This document shows positions 16,773 through 25,204 of a stretch of 48,347 bases of DNA, piece by piece. A program made the position numbers and the translations under genes. Under the pieces are notes generated by a model. The model ran no database searches. It worked only from the letters and a program-made list of their open reading frames with translations, and had not been told where the DNA came from. Each line of letters starts with the position of its first letter. Positions within the stretch are counted from its first letter, which is position 1. The stretch is from Bacteroidales bacterium (GTDB taxonomy: Bacteria; Bacteroidota; Bacteroidia; Bacteroidales; Bacteroidaceae): the NCBI GenBank assembly GCA_022784065.1, contig JALFUO010000006.1, positions 1 through 48,347 on the forward strand. The letters are read 5' to 3'.

Positions 16773-17468
16773 TCAAGGCCTATGCTGCGCAGGCGGCAGT
16801 GGACGGTCGTCGCCGCGCTCCACGCTGACGCTGATTTGCACGGCGGCCTTTTCGCTAATCTTGAAGTCGGCAGCCACGCCGAAGCGGTCGCGGCCGCGCC
16901 AAGGCAGCCCGGGCATTAGGCAGTCGCTGCGCAGGGAAGAAGCATCGCGCGGCAGGAGCGACTTGTTAAAATAGGCGTAGAGCGCGATGCGGTCGTTCAC
17001 GCGATAGCCCAGCTGCGCCGCCAGCCCCACGTCAGTAAAGCCGAACGGGCCCCAGGTGAAATGGTCGGCATAGACGCCGCCGGCAAAAGAAAATTTCTTG
17101 CCCAGGGGCATCATATAGGCAAAGGCCGCCGTCTGCCCCCAGCCCGCGCCGCGCGGCGAGTGCTTGCCCAGCCCCGCCGTGACGCTTGCCGAAAAGGCGG
17201 CGTTGAAACCTTCGTGCAACGGCCAAGCCAAACCGCCCGGACCGCCGCCCAGAAAAGAGAGTTCTGAAAAGAGCGGCGAGGAATAGCCAAACAGGGTCGT
17301 TGTGGGATAATAGCCTGCGCTTTGCGCTGCGATACTGTCAGCCGGCACTGAAACCTGTACCCCTGCCACGCTGTCGGGCACCGTGCGCACCTCCCGCACC
17401 TCCTGCGCTGCGGCAGGCAGGGCGAGCAAAAATATCGTGCCGAATAATATTTTTGCCAGCAATTTCAT
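16773..17468 (-). CDS. Predicted outer-membrane beta-barrel protein, unknown function
   Basis: The chosen start MKLLAKILFGTIFLLALPAAAQE gives a signal peptide with an AQ|E-type cleavage site, common in Bacteroidales, and a product of 231 aa. After a spacer (EVREVRTVPDSVAGVQVS) come alternating strands with aromatic girdle residues (FNAAFSASVTAGLGKH, TAAFAYMMPLGKKFSFAGGVYADHF, VGLAAQLGYRVNDRIALYAYFN, RFGVAADFKISEKAAVQISVSV), the pattern of a small outer-membrane barrel. The last residues (DDRPLPPAQHRP) do not end in the usual aromatic residue, so the C-terminus may be shortened. The ORF-track start adds 17 residues that overlap the promoter. No neighbour clarifies its role. Confidence 0.72.
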   Translation of the reverse strand: MKLLAKILFGTIFLLALPAAAQEVREVRTVPDSVAGVQVSVPADSIAAQSAGYYPTTTLFGYSSPLFSELSFLGGGPGGLAWPLHEGFNAAFSASVTAGLGKHSPRGAGWGQTAAFAYMMPLGKKFSFAGGVYADHFTWGPFGFTDVGLAAQLGYRVNDRIALYAYFNKSLLPRDASSLRSDCLMPGLPWRGRDRFGVAADFKISEKAAVQISVSVERGDDRPLPPAQHRP

Positions 17469-17491
17469 AAAGCCTAAGATTAATACAACTG

Positions 17492-17519
17492 CAAATATAT
17501 GCAGAAATAAGCATTTCAA
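17492..17519 (-). promoter_or_regulatory. Promoter of the outer-membrane protein gene
   Basis: On the minus strand, TTG (17517-17519), a 17-nt gap and TATATTTG (17492-17499). Start expected near 17488, about 20 nt before the chosen ATG. It supports the internal start over the ORF-track start, whose codon lies upstream of this promoter. Confidence 0.6.
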
Positions 17520-17634
17520 GCCCCGCCTTTGCTAAGTTTCTTATAAGATAAGGCGCAATTATTTCCCAAAAACTTTTGTATTTTCAAATCTTTAATGCAA
17601 ATTTGCAAAGTTAATCTATCAAAACACTACGCTT

Positions 17635-18723
17635 ATGGAAAACTATACCGCCCCGAAGTGTGGGCTCAAAAGAGAGGATTTCCAAAAGGAAGTCAACGGC
17701 AAGGCCGTAGATTTGTTTTTCTTGACTAATGAAAACGGCATGGAAGTGGCCGTTACCAACTACGGCGGCTCGCTCGTGGCTATCATGGTGCCCGACCGCA
17801 ACGGCAACTATGCCAACGTTATCCAAGGACACGATAATATCGACGACTGCCTCAATTCGCCCGAACCTTTCCTCAGCACGCTCGTAGGCCGCTACGGCAA
17901 CCGCATCTGCAAGGGTCGCTTCACGCTCAACGGCAAGGAGTACCACCTCGCCGTGAACAACGGGCCGAACCACCTGCACGGCGGCCCCACGGGATTTCAC
18001 GCCCGCGTGTGGGACGCAGAGCAAATCAACGGCCATGCGCTCGTGCTGCGCTACGTGTCGCCTTATTATGAGGAGGGCTTCCCCGGCGAGTTGTCGATGA
18101 CCGTGATGTACACGCTGACCGACGACAACGAACTCGTTATCGACTATAAGGGAACGACCAACAAGAAGACGGTGGTGAACATGACGAGCCATGGCTTCTT
18201 CTCCCTCGCAGGTATCGCCAACCCCACGCCCTCTGCAATGAATGTGGTGTGCCAAATCAACGCCGATTTCTTCGTGCCCATCGACGAAAACTCTATCCCG
18301 ACGGGCGAAATCCGCAGCGTGAAGGGCACACCTTTTGATTTCACAGAGCCGCACGCCGTGGGCGAGCGCATCGACGACCCCGACTGCCAGCAAATCAAGA
18401 ACGGCGCCGGCTATGACCATTGCTATGTGCTCAACAAGCGCGAGCCGGGCGAGCTTTCTTTCGCCGCCAAAATCACGGAGCCTGAAAGCGGACGCACCAT
18501 GGAAGTCTATACCACCGAACCGGGCGTGCAATTCTACTCCGACAACTGGGCAGACGGCTACAAAGGCCAGCACGGAGCAACCTTCGGCCGCCGCAGCGCG
18601 CTCTGCTTCGAGGCACAGCACTTCCCCGACAGCCCCAACCGCGCACACTTCCCCAGCGTGGTGCTTAAACCCGGCGAAGTCTATACGCAAAAGACGATTT
18701 ACAAGTTCGGCGTCGAAGCATAA
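17635..18723 (+). CDS. galM: Aldose 1-epimerase (galactose mutarotase)
   Basis: GalM interconverts the alpha and beta anomers of galactose or glucose, supplying alpha-D-galactose to galactokinase. The 362-aa protein shows GRYGNRICKGRF (substrate Arg), NNGPNHLHGGPTGF (His), VVNMTSHGFFSLAG (catalytic His) and EPGVQFYSDNW (catalytic Glu). No signal peptide is visible, so the enzyme is cytoplasmic. It heads a plus-strand galactose group with gluP and galK, interrupted by 395 nt of palindromic repeat and by repeat copy C; whether the three share one transcript is unclear. Confidence 0.94.
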   Translation: MENYTAPKCGLKREDFQKEVNGKAVDLFFLTNENGMEVAVTNYGGSLVAIMVPDRNGNYANVIQGHDNIDDCLNSPEPFLSTLVGRYGNRICKGRFTLNGKEYHLAVNNGPNHLHGGPTGFHARVWDAEQINGHALVLRYVSPYYEEGFPGELSMTVMYTLTDDNELVIDYKGTTNKKTVVNMTSHGFFSLAGIANPTPSAMNVVCQINADFFVPIDENSIPTGEIRSVKGTPFDFTEPHAVGERIDDPDCQQIKNGAGYDHCYVLNKREPGELSFAAKITEPESGRTMEVYTTEPGVQFYSDNWADGYKGQHGATFGRRSALCFEAQHFPDSPNRAHFPSVVLKPGEVYTQKTIYKFGVEA

Positions 18724-18806
18724 TCAGGGCAAATAGTTTATAGAGACTATATATTTTATAGATGCTTCTCGTTGGTATAATTGTGATATACTATGACTAA
18801 GGCGTT

Positions 18807-19030
18807 ACCTGCCTGGAAGGCAGTACGGAGCGAAGCGACGATAACCGGGGACGCAGTCCTCGGTGGCTTCTATTGCAATAGTACTGCCTGGAAGGCAGTA
18901 CGCCTGTGGAAAAGTTTAAGGAGCAAGTCCTGTGGCGTAGTGCCTTCCAGGCACATCGTCCTTTCAACGCCTTTCCGAGCACTTCGTGCCCGGTTACTAT
19001 CGCTTCGCTCTGTAGTGCCTTCCAGGCACT
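18807..19030. repeat. Nested imperfect palindrome between galM and gluP
   Basis: An outer arm of about 55 nt (TGCCTGGAAGGCAGTACGGA... to ...CAGTCCTCGG, 18809-18863) is inverted at 18975-19028 with roughly 85% identity by eye. Inside, CTGCCTGGAAGGCAGTACGCC (18883-18903) faces GGCGTAGTGCCTTCCAGGCA (18934-18953). Four copies of the CCTGGAAGG core result, two in each orientation. The gap 18724-19118 otherwise has no gene; ORFs in it read through the repeat. Confidence 0.75.
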
Positions 19031-19118
19031 TAATACATAATAGCAATTCGACCAACGCGCAAACCCTATAATTTTCTAAGAACACAATATTAATTTCTAA
19101 AAAACAAAATCTAAAACA

Positions 19119-20408
19119 ATGAGTAATCAACAAAAACAATGGGGAGCCATCATCGTGATGATTGCGCTCTTCGCCATGATTGCCTTCGTGACGAACCTCT
19201 GCACGCCGATGGCAACCATCATCAAGAACCAGGGCGAGATTTCCAACGTACTCGCGCAAATCGGTAACTACGGCAACTTCTTCGCCTATCTCATTATGGG
19301 TATTCCCGCCGGTATGCTGATTGCCAAGTACGGCTACAAGAAAACGGCTCTCATCGGCTTGGCTGTCGGTATCGTCGGCATCCTCATCCAGTGGTACAGC
19401 GGTCAGCTCGACGCACAGGAGAACCTCGGCCTCGTGTTCACCGTTTACCTCATCGGCGCATTCATCGCAGGCTTCTGCATGTGTATCCTCAACTGCGTGG
19501 TAAACCCCATGCTCAACCTCCTCGGCGGTGGCGGCAACAAGGGCAACCAGCTTATCCAGCTCGGCGGTGTGTTCAACAGCTCCGCAGCCGTGGCTTGCTA
19601 CATCCTTATGGGTGCTCTGATTGCCGATGCCACTAAGGCTAAGATTTCCGACGCTACGCCCGCTTTGATGATTGCCCTCGCCATCTTCGTGATTGCTTTC
19701 ATCGTGATTATCTTCACCAAGATCGAAGAACCCGAGCAGGCTCCCGTGCAGCTCGACCTTATTAAAGGTGCCATGGGCCACAGCCACTTCGCCCTCGGCA
19801 CGCTCGCCATTTTCCTTTACATGGGTATCGAAGTAGGTGTGCCCAACTTCGTTAACCTCTACCTTACGGCCGGCGACCCCGCCACAGGTCTTGAACCTAT
19901 CCCCGCCGGCACTGTCGGCATGCTCGTTGCCGTATATTGGTTCATGATGCTGATTGGCCGTTTGGTAGGCGCCAGCATCGGCAGCAAGGTTTCCAGCCGC
20001 GCCATGATCACCACGGTTTCCATCGCCACCCTCGTGCTCGTGCTCTTCGGCATGTTCGCTCCCACGGACGTTACCGTAAACTTCCCGGGCGTTGACTGGG
20101 GCAAACTCGAAATGATTTGGCAGCCCGTACCCCTCGGCATCTTCTCCTTCCTGCTCGTCGGCCTTTGCACCAGCGTTATGTGGGGCGGCATCTTCAACAT
20201 GGCCGTTGAGGGCCTCGGCAAGTATACGGCTATCGCCAGCGGTATCTTTATGACGATGGTATTCGGCTGCGCCGTGATGATGTTTATCCAAGCAAAGGTT
20301 GCCGATATGTTTGGTTACATTCCCAGCTTCTGGGTTGTAGTCTTCTGCGCCGCTTACCTGCTCTTCTACGCCCTCGTAGGCAGCCGTGTTACCAAGCGTT
20401 CTGAATAA
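19119..20408 (+). CDS. gluP: Glucose/galactose MFS transporter (FHS family, GluP-like)
   Basis: A 429-aa inner-membrane symporter with 12 predicted helices. The start MSNQQKQWGAIIVMIALFAMIAFVTN leads directly into helix 1. Family signs are NLCTPMATIIKN, GIPAGMLIAKYGYKKTALIG between helices 2 and 3, CVVNPMLNLLGGGGNKGNQLIQLGGVFNS, and GIEVGVPNFVNLYL at helix 7. The fucose-galactose-glucose:H+ symporter family has this layout. Lying between galM and galK, it very likely imports galactose and/or glucose. It is read from the same strand as its neighbours, with noncoding repeats before and after it. The 527-aa opposite-strand ORF is a shadow. Confidence 0.92.
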   Translation: MSNQQKQWGAIIVMIALFAMIAFVTNLCTPMATIIKNQGEISNVLAQIGNYGNFFAYLIMGIPAGMLIAKYGYKKTALIGLAVGIVGILIQWYSGQLDAQENLGLVFTVYLIGAFIAGFCMCILNCVVNPMLNLLGGGGNKGNQLIQLGGVFNSSAAVACYILMGALIADATKAKISDATPALMIALAIFVIAFIVIIFTKIEEPEQAPVQLDLIKGAMGHSHFALGTLAIFLYMGIEVGVPNFVNLYLTAGDPATGLEPIPAGTVGMLVAVYWFMMLIGRLVGASIGSKVSSRAMITTVSIATLVLVLFGMFAPTDVTVNFPGVDWGKLEMIWQPVPLGIFSFLLVGLCTSVMWGGIFNMAVEGLGKYTAIASGIFMTMVFGCAVMMFIQAKVADMFGYIPSFWVVVFCAAYLLFYALVGSRVTKRSE

Positions 20409-20411
20409 TTT

Positions 20412-20590
20412 TAGTAAACAAATAAACGAGTAGACAAGGAAATTTTCGTGCAAGCGAGTGCAATAAGTTTACTTTAATTGCCGAGCGCAGCCGAAAATCT
20501 CAAAGAAACAAGACAAGTTACTTATGTAAATATTATTAGCAAGACTTCTCTGTCTCGTCTACTCGTTTACTCGTAAACTCGTCTACTAAA
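20412..20590. repeat. Intergenic repeat family, copy C (full length)
   Basis: This copy repeats both modules of copy A: AATTTTCGTGCAAGCGAGTG ... ATTGCCGAGCGCAGCCGAAAAT followed by CTCAAAG, then ACAAGACAAGTTACTTATGTAAAT, TTAGCAAGACTTCTCTGTCTCG and TCTACTCGTTTACTCG. It also has an extra 8-nt-unit run in front (TAGTAAACAAATAAACGAG). It fills most of the 239-nt gluP-galK gap. Confidence 0.85.
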
Positions 20591-20647
20591 GAACTTATAA
20601 TCTTTCCCAGCAAAATAAATTTCTAACCCTATAAAAACTATACTCCC

Positions 20648-21808
20648 ATGAAACTGACAATAGACGACGTGCGTTCACGTTTCATCAAGCACTTTGACGG
20701 CGAAACGGGCAGCGTTTACGCTTCTCCCGGCCGCATCAACCTCATCGGCGAACATACCGACTACAACAACGGCTTCGTTTTCCCCGGCGCAGTAGAGCAG
20801 GGCATGATTGCCGAAATCAAGCCCAACGGCACGCGCAACGTACGCGCTTACTCCATCGACATGAAAGACTACACAGAGTTTTCGCTCGACGACGAGGCAG
20901 GTCCTAAGGCTACTTGGGCACGCTACATCTTCGGCGTTTGCCGCGAGATGATGGCCCTCGGCGTTCCCGTCCAAGGTTTCAACACGGCCTTTGCAGGCGA
21001 TGTGCCCCTCGGCGCAGGCATGTCCTCCTCCGCAGCCCTCGAAAGCACCTACGCTTACGCGCTCAATGACCTCTGGGGCGACAACAAGATCGAGAAGATG
21101 GAACTCGCCCGCGTGGGCCAGCGCACCGAGCACAAGTACGTAGGCTGCAACTGCGGCATCATGGACCAGTTCGCCTCCGTATTCGGCAAGAAGGGCAGCC
21201 TCATGCGCCTCGACTGCCGCAGCGGCGAATATCAGTACTTCCCCTGGCATCCGAAAGGCTACCAGCTCGTTCTCGTGAACAGCTGCGTGAAGCACATACT
21301 GGCCGGTTCTCCCTACAACGAACGCCGCTTGCAGTGCGAGCACGTTGCCGAAATCATCAAGCAGACCCACCCTGAAGTTGAGTCGCTCCGCGATGCCACG
21401 ATGGAGATGCTCGATGAGGTTAAGGGTCAAATCACAGGCGACGAATACAAGCGTGCCCGCTACGTCATTGGCGAAGTAGAGCGTGTGCTCGCCGTTTGCG
21501 ACGCCCTCAAACACGACGACTACGAGATGGTAGGTAAGATGATGTACGAAACGCACTACGGCCTGAGCAAGGAATATGAGGTGAGCTGCGAAGAGCTCGA
21601 TTTCCTCAACGACATTGCCAAGGAAGAAGGCGTTACCGGCTCGCGCATCATGGGCGGCGGCTTCGGCGGCTGCACCATCAACCTCGTTGCCGACGAACTC
21701 GTTGATAACTTTAAGAAAGTAGTAGTAGAGAAGTTTGCCGCCAAGTACGGCAAGAAGCCCATCATCATCGACGTTGTCATCGGCGACGGTGCCCGCAAGC
21801 TCCTTTAA
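20648..21808 (+). CDS. galK: Galactokinase
   Basis: GalK phosphorylates alpha-D-galactose at C1 as the first committed step of the Leloir pathway. The 386-aa GHMP kinase has the galactokinase signature GRINLIGEHTDYNNGFVFP (residues 29-47), the phosphate-binding PLGAGMSSSAALES near 118-131, catalytic Asp in NCGIMDQFASVFG, and motif 3 MGGGFGGCTINLV near the C-terminus. Start is the first Met (MKLTIDDV). galT and galE are not in the window. Two hairpins follow the stop codon. Confidence 0.96.
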   Translation: MKLTIDDVRSRFIKHFDGETGSVYASPGRINLIGEHTDYNNGFVFPGAVEQGMIAEIKPNGTRNVRAYSIDMKDYTEFSLDDEAGPKATWARYIFGVCREMMALGVPVQGFNTAFAGDVPLGAGMSSSAALESTYAYALNDLWGDNKIEKMELARVGQRTEHKYVGCNCGIMDQFASVFGKKGSLMRLDCRSGEYQYFPWHPKGYQLVLVNSCVKHILAGSPYNERRLQCEHVAEIIKQTHPEVESLRDATMEMLDEVKGQITGDEYKRARYVIGEVERVLAVCDALKHDDYEMVGKMMYETHYGLSKEYEVSCEELDFLNDIAKEEGVTGSRIMGGGFGGCTINLVADELVDNFKKVVVEKFAAKYGKKPIIIDVVIGDGARKLL

Positions 21809-21827
21809 TTTACTGAAAATATCTGCT

Positions 21828-21865
21828 GAAAAGGGCGCGCCAAGCGGCGTGCCCTTTTCTTTTTT
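21828..21865 (+). terminator. galK terminator
   Basis: GAAAAGGGCGCGCC-aagc-GGCGTGCCCTTTTC forms a 14-bp stem with one mismatch, followed by TTTTTTG. Classic rho-independent form, 20 nt after the galK stop. Confidence 0.9.
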
Positions 21866-21890
21866 GCCTGTCCCAAAACAAAACGTCTCT

Positions 21891-21930
21891 TATCTGCTTT
21901 GGATTTTTCGCTCCAAAGCAGATATTTTTT
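21891..21930 (+). terminator. Second hairpin with U-tract after galK
   Basis: TATCTGCTTTGGA-tttttcgc-TCCAAAGCAGATA is a perfect 13-bp stem followed by TTTTTTATTTG. It could be a back-up terminator or the first member of the palindromic array just downstream. Confidence 0.65.
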
Positions 21931-21971
21931 ATTTGCTTGCTGATAATCTTTTCTGTCATATAGAAAGTTTT

Positions 21972-22140
21972 TGTTACAAACTTTGTAACACGTATTACAA
22001 AGTTTGTAATATGTATTAGCAAGTTTGTAATGGCCGTTACAAAGTTTGTAACAAACTTTTTCTTGGCAGAAAGTGAAAAATATCAAGGAGAAAGAAAAAA
22101 ATATCTCGGAGATAGTAAAAAATATCTCCGAGATAATGCG
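21972..22140. repeat. 21-nt phased array of palindromic units
   Basis: Fifteen-nt near-perfect palindromes TTACAAA-N-TTTGTAA begin at 21974, 21995, 22016 (diverged) and 22037, exactly 21 nt apart. The period continues in degenerate form: TTTCTTGGCAGAAA near 22059, then AATATC... at 22079, 22100 and 22121, the last two with cores TATCTC-N-GAGATA. About eight units in all, with changing core sequences but kept symmetry and phase. ORFs on both strands read it as heptads (YKLCNTx; YLRDIFF), a by-product of the 21-nt period. It lies between galK and the araC pseudogene; nothing else is seen in 21809-22175. Confidence 0.85.
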
Positions 22141-22175
22141 CGTTTTGCCGAAGCTGGTAAATGAAGTGCGCCGTG

Positions 22176-22703
22176 TTACGATGCCGATCTGTATTGCCGT
22201 GGCGTTTGTCCCGTATGCCCCTTGATAAAGCGCACGAAATGCTGCGGATAGTCAAAGCCGAGCGATTGGCTCACCTGTCTGATGCTCAGCGAAAGGTTGT
22301 CGAGCAGTTGCTTGGCATGGGAGAGCAGGCGGCTGGCAATTAACTCTTTGGCCGTCTGGCTCGTCTCCACGCGCACCAGTTCGCCGAAATAGCCGCTCGA
22401 AAGGCAGCATCGCTCGGCAAAATATGCCACCGTGGCCAGCCCTTCGCGGCAGGCTTTCGTTTCGATGTAGTCTTTGAGCAATGCCTCAAACTTTGTGACC
22501 ACGGAGTGGTTGATTTCCTCGCGCGTTCACGAACTGGCAGTCGTAGAAATACAGGCAATAATTGAATGGCAACTCGATGTGCGAAACAATGGGGATGGTG
22601 CGTGTGCCTGTCGAAGCGCACCACGCTCACAAGGCGGGTGTACCGTTTCAAAGCCGTAACGCTCGTTGGATTGCTATACGGAGTTATAATAAATCTCTTT
22701 CAT
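22176..22703 (-). pseudogene. AraC-family transcriptional regulator, decayed
   Basis: The open part (22176-22502, 108 aa) is an AraC DNA-binding domain with both helix-turn-helix units: VAYFAERCCLSSGYFGELVR and IRQVSQSLGFDYPQHFVRFIKGHTGQTPRQYR. Upstream the N-terminal half can be followed in pieces. From an ATG at 22703 it reads MKEIYYNSV, hits an in-frame TAG, then QSNERYGFETVHP. It shifts to RLVSVVRFDRHT, shifts again to TIPIVSHIELPFNYCLYFYD, and shifts once more into EEINHSVVTKFE, which enters the open part. One stop and about three frameshifts argue for real decay rather than one sequencing error. A -7-like TAAATTTG at 22749-22756 on the minus strand may be its old promoter. Confidence 0.8.
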
Positions 22704-22847
22704 AATCGGCAATGTTAGCGGGTCTTATTGAATTTCAACAGGACGATGCAAATTTACGCTTGTAAAATCAATATGAAAATTACAAGAACTTTGGGAAAAG
22801 TTACCATTTTTGAGATTTTTTGCGGGTGTGGCATTGAATTATAACGC

Positions 22848-22876
22848 TTGAAAGACGTTTTTAATGCGTAACTTTG
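22848..22876 (+). promoter_or_regulatory. Promoter of the SLC13 transporter gene
   Basis: TTG (22848-22850), 18 nt, TAACTTTG (22869-22876). Transcription would start near 22880 and the leader would be about 28 nt. Confidence 0.7.
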
Positions 22877-22907
22877 CATAGTAAATCCACCTTATCTTAT
22901 TTGAAAC

Positions 22908-24743
22908 ATGACCGTCACGATCATTATCCTTTGTCTCTCGGCCATTTTGTTTGTCAACGGCCGCATTCGCTCTGACCTCGTTGCCGTGTGTACGGCACTC
23001 TCGCTCGTGCTTTGCGGCATCTTGTCGCCCGAGGAGGCATTGGCGGGCTTCGCCAATCCCATTGTCATCATGATGGCAGGGCTGTTCGTCGTGGGCGAAG
23101 GCATTTTCAGCACCGGGCTTGCGGGGCGCGCGGGGCGTAAGATAATGGGGCTGGCAGGCGGGAGCGAAACTCGGCTATTTGTGCTCGTGATGCTCGCCAC
23201 GTCGTTCGTCGGGGCCTTCGTGAGCAACACGGGAACCGTAGCGCTGATGCTCCCGATTGTGGTGAGTCTGTGCCGCTCCGGAGGTTTCTCGCAGTCGCGC
23301 CTGCTGATGCCGCTCGCCTTTGCCGGCAGCATGGGCGGTATGCTCACGCTCATCGGCACGCCGCCCAACCTCATCGTGCGTGATGCCCTTGTGCAGGCCG
23401 GCTATGCGCCGCTGGGCTTCTTCTCGTTCGCTCCCATAGGCATATTGTGCATCGCCACAGGCACGCTCGTGCTCCTGCCGCTCACCCGCCGTTTCCTGAA
23501 AAACAAGGCGCATTCTTCGGCGATGCCTTCAGGCAAGTCGCCCGAGCAGTTGGCGGAAGAGTACAAGCTCACGCAGAGCCTGACGCAGCTCGTCATCCAA
23601 CCAGGCTCGCCATTTGCCGGGAAGACGCTGCGCGAACTCGACGTATACGGCCGTTACGGCATCACCGTGTTTGAGATACGCCGCACCTCGCAGACAGGCG
23701 GCGGAACCGTGAAGCGCGTGGAACAATTCACGCTGGCGGAAACGTCTCTCTGCGCAGGCGACCAACTCTTCTTGAGCGGCGCGCCCCAAAGCGTGGAACT
23801 CCTCGCGGCCGAGAACCGCCTCAAAATCTCTAAGCTGAAGAAAGGCGACAACTTGCACTTCTACGACATCGGCATGGCCGAAATCCTTATTCTCCCCTCC
23901 TCCTCGCTCGTGGGACAAAGCGTGGCGGGGGCTGCTTTCCGCGAACAGCACGGGCTGAACATCTATGGCGTGAAGCGCCACGAGCAGCACATCACCTCCA
24001 ACCTCAAAGACCTCAAACTCCACGCAGCCGACATTCTCCTCGTGCAAGGCCCGTGGAGCAACATCGCGCGGCTGAACAAGGACGAAGGGCGCGAGTGGGT
24101 CGTCATCGGGCAGCCCGAAAAGCAGGCGGCACGCATCACGCTCGACTACAAAGCACCCTTAGCGGGTTTCATCATGGCGGCGATGGTTGCCCTTATGGCA
24201 TTGCCTTTCATTCCCGTGGCGCCCGTCACGGCGGTGATGCTTGCGGCGGTAGCTATGGTGTTTACGGGTTGCGTGCGCAGCGTCGAGGCGGCCTACAAAA
24301 GCATCAACTGGGAAAGCATCGTGCTCTTCGGCGCCATGCTCCCCATGTCGACGGCTTTGGAAAAGACGGGCGCGTCGGCTGCCATATCCTCCGGCCTCGT
24401 TTCCGCCGTGGGCGATGCAGGGCCTTATATGCTGCTCGCCGCCATCTACTTGGCAACCTCCGTTATGACCTTCTTTATTTCAAACACCGTGACCGCCGTG
24501 CTCATGTCGCCCATCGCCCTCGCTGCGGCTACGGCGCAGGGCGTGAGCGCAGTGCCCATGCTGATGGCCGTGACGGTAGCGGCGAGTATGTGTTTCGCCT
24601 CTCCGTTTTCCACTCCTCCCAATGCCCTCGTAATGTCGGCGGGCGGCTACCGCGCCATCGACTATGTGCGCGTTGGTTTGCCCTTGCAAATCGTCACGGC
24701 CATCGTCATGATCATCGCCCTGCCCCTCCTTTTCCCATTCTAA
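22908..24743 (+). CDS. SLC13/DASS-family sodium-coupled anion transporter with two RCK_C (TrkA-C) domains
   Basis: The 611-aa inner-membrane protein is built as membrane half, two cytoplasmic regulatory domains, second membrane half. The first half (residues 1-190) has GFANPIVIMMAGLFVVGEGIF, the SNTG motif SFVGAFVSNTGTVALMLP and LIGTPPNLIV, typical of the DASS superfamily. RCK_C domains follow at about 220-305 (VIQPGSPFAGKTLRELDVYGRYGITVFEI) and 320-400. The second half repeats the motif as FFISNTVTAVLMSPIALA and ends CFASPFSTPPNALVMSAGGY. Substrates in the family include dicarboxylates, citrate and sulfate; the RCK_C type is often annotated as a sulfate or dicarboxylate carrier, which I cannot decide. 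It is a single gene with its own promoter. Confidence 0.9.
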   Translation: MTVTIIILCLSAILFVNGRIRSDLVAVCTALSLVLCGILSPEEALAGFANPIVIMMAGLFVVGEGIFSTGLAGRAGRKIMGLAGGSETRLFVLVMLATSFVGAFVSNTGTVALMLPIVVSLCRSGGFSQSRLLMPLAFAGSMGGMLTLIGTPPNLIVRDALVQAGYAPLGFFSFAPIGILCIATGTLVLLPLTRRFLKNKAHSSAMPSGKSPEQLAEEYKLTQSLTQLVIQPGSPFAGKTLRELDVYGRYGITVFEIRRTSQTGGGTVKRVEQFTLAETSLCAGDQLFLSGAPQSVELLAAENRLKISKLKKGDNLHFYDIGMAEILILPSSSLVGQSVAGAAFREQHGLNIYGVKRHEQHITSNLKDLKLHAADILLVQGPWSNIARLNKDEGREWVVIGQPEKQAARITLDYKAPLAGFIMAAMVALMALPFIPVAPVTAVMLAAVAMVFTGCVRSVEAAYKSINWESIVLFGAMLPMSTALEKTGASAAISSGLVSAVGDAGPYMLLAAIYLATSVMTFFISNTVTAVLMSPIALAAATAQGVSAVPMLMAVTVAASMCFASPFSTPPNALVMSAGGYRAIDYVRVGLPLQIVTAIVMIIALPLLFPF

Positions 24744-24818
24744 ATATATATCCCAGTGCAATTTCCGCCCGATAACAGCAGAAAGTTGCAGGCAATTTGC
24801 AAAAAAATGCTTTTCCCC

Positions 24819-24849
24819 TTGTTCATATCGGCAACAATGCCTACCTTTG
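24819..24849 (+). promoter_or_regulatory. Promoter of tRNA-Lys
   Basis: TTG (24819-24821), 20 nt, TACCTTTG (24842-24849), a full match to the Bacteroidetes pattern. The start near 24853 is 23 nt before the mature tRNA. Confidence 0.75.
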
Positions 24850-24875
24850 CACTCGCTTTTGAGCAATAAAGGTTT

Positions 24876-24948
24876 GATTCGCTAGCTCAGCTGGTAGAGC
24901 ACAACACTTTTAATGTTGGGGTCTTGGGTTCGAGCCCCAAGCGAATCA
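24876..24948 (+). tRNA. tRNA-Lys (anticodon TTT)
   Basis: The 73-nt cloverleaf has a 7-bp acceptor stem GATTCGC/GCGAATC with discriminator A, a D-arm GCTCAGCTGGTAGAGC, anticodon stem CAACA/TGTTG around loop CTTTTAA with anticodon TTT, and a T-arm CTTGGGTTCGAGCCCCAAG. The 3' CCA is not encoded. It is a single gene between its promoter and a strong hairpin. tRNA genes are frequent integration sites, but no integrase lies next to it and no att-like repeat was noticed. Confidence 0.97.
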
Positions 24949-24963
24949 CTTCTTTTGAGACTT

Positions 24964-25006
24964 CAAAAGGCTTGCGCGGTAATACGGGCAAGCCTTTTGT
25001 CTTTGT
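24964..25006 (+). terminator. tRNA-Lys terminator
   Basis: CAAAAGGCTTGC-gcggtaatacgg-GCAAGCCTTTTG is a perfect 12-bp stem followed by TCTTTG, 15 nt past the tRNA. Confidence 0.85.
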
Positions 25007-25090
25007 TGACAAAAACGCTGTGTGCGCTTTGTCCAAAAGCTAACATCGCTTTCGATATGAGGGCACTCCAATGCGTGCAGTACAAAGAAA

Positions 25091-25127
25091 GAAGCCGCCG
25101 TCAGGGATTGGTCCTGCCGGCGGCTTC
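25091..25127 (-). terminator. pflA terminator
   Basis: GAAGCCGCCG(t)CAGG-gattggt-CCTG(c)CGGCGGCTTC is a stem of about 14 bp. On the minus strand it is followed by TTTCTTTG, fitting the end of the pflB-pflA unit. Confidence 0.8.
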
Positions 25128-25204
25128 GGTGTAATCATTAAGAAAAACTATAAAAGGCCTTCCCCTTTTGCTCTGCCGCTGTGCGGATTAATGCGCAGAA
25201 AGGG

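Noticed and set aside
21972-22140. Possible CRISPR array
   Set aside because: Units are contiguous at 21 nt, each palindromic and diverging, with no unique spacers and no cas genes nearby.
24876-24948. tRNA-Lys as the integration site of the mobile element
   Set aside because: The element starts about 8.5 kb further on, next to dnaK. No copy of the tRNA 3' end was noticed at its left boundary.
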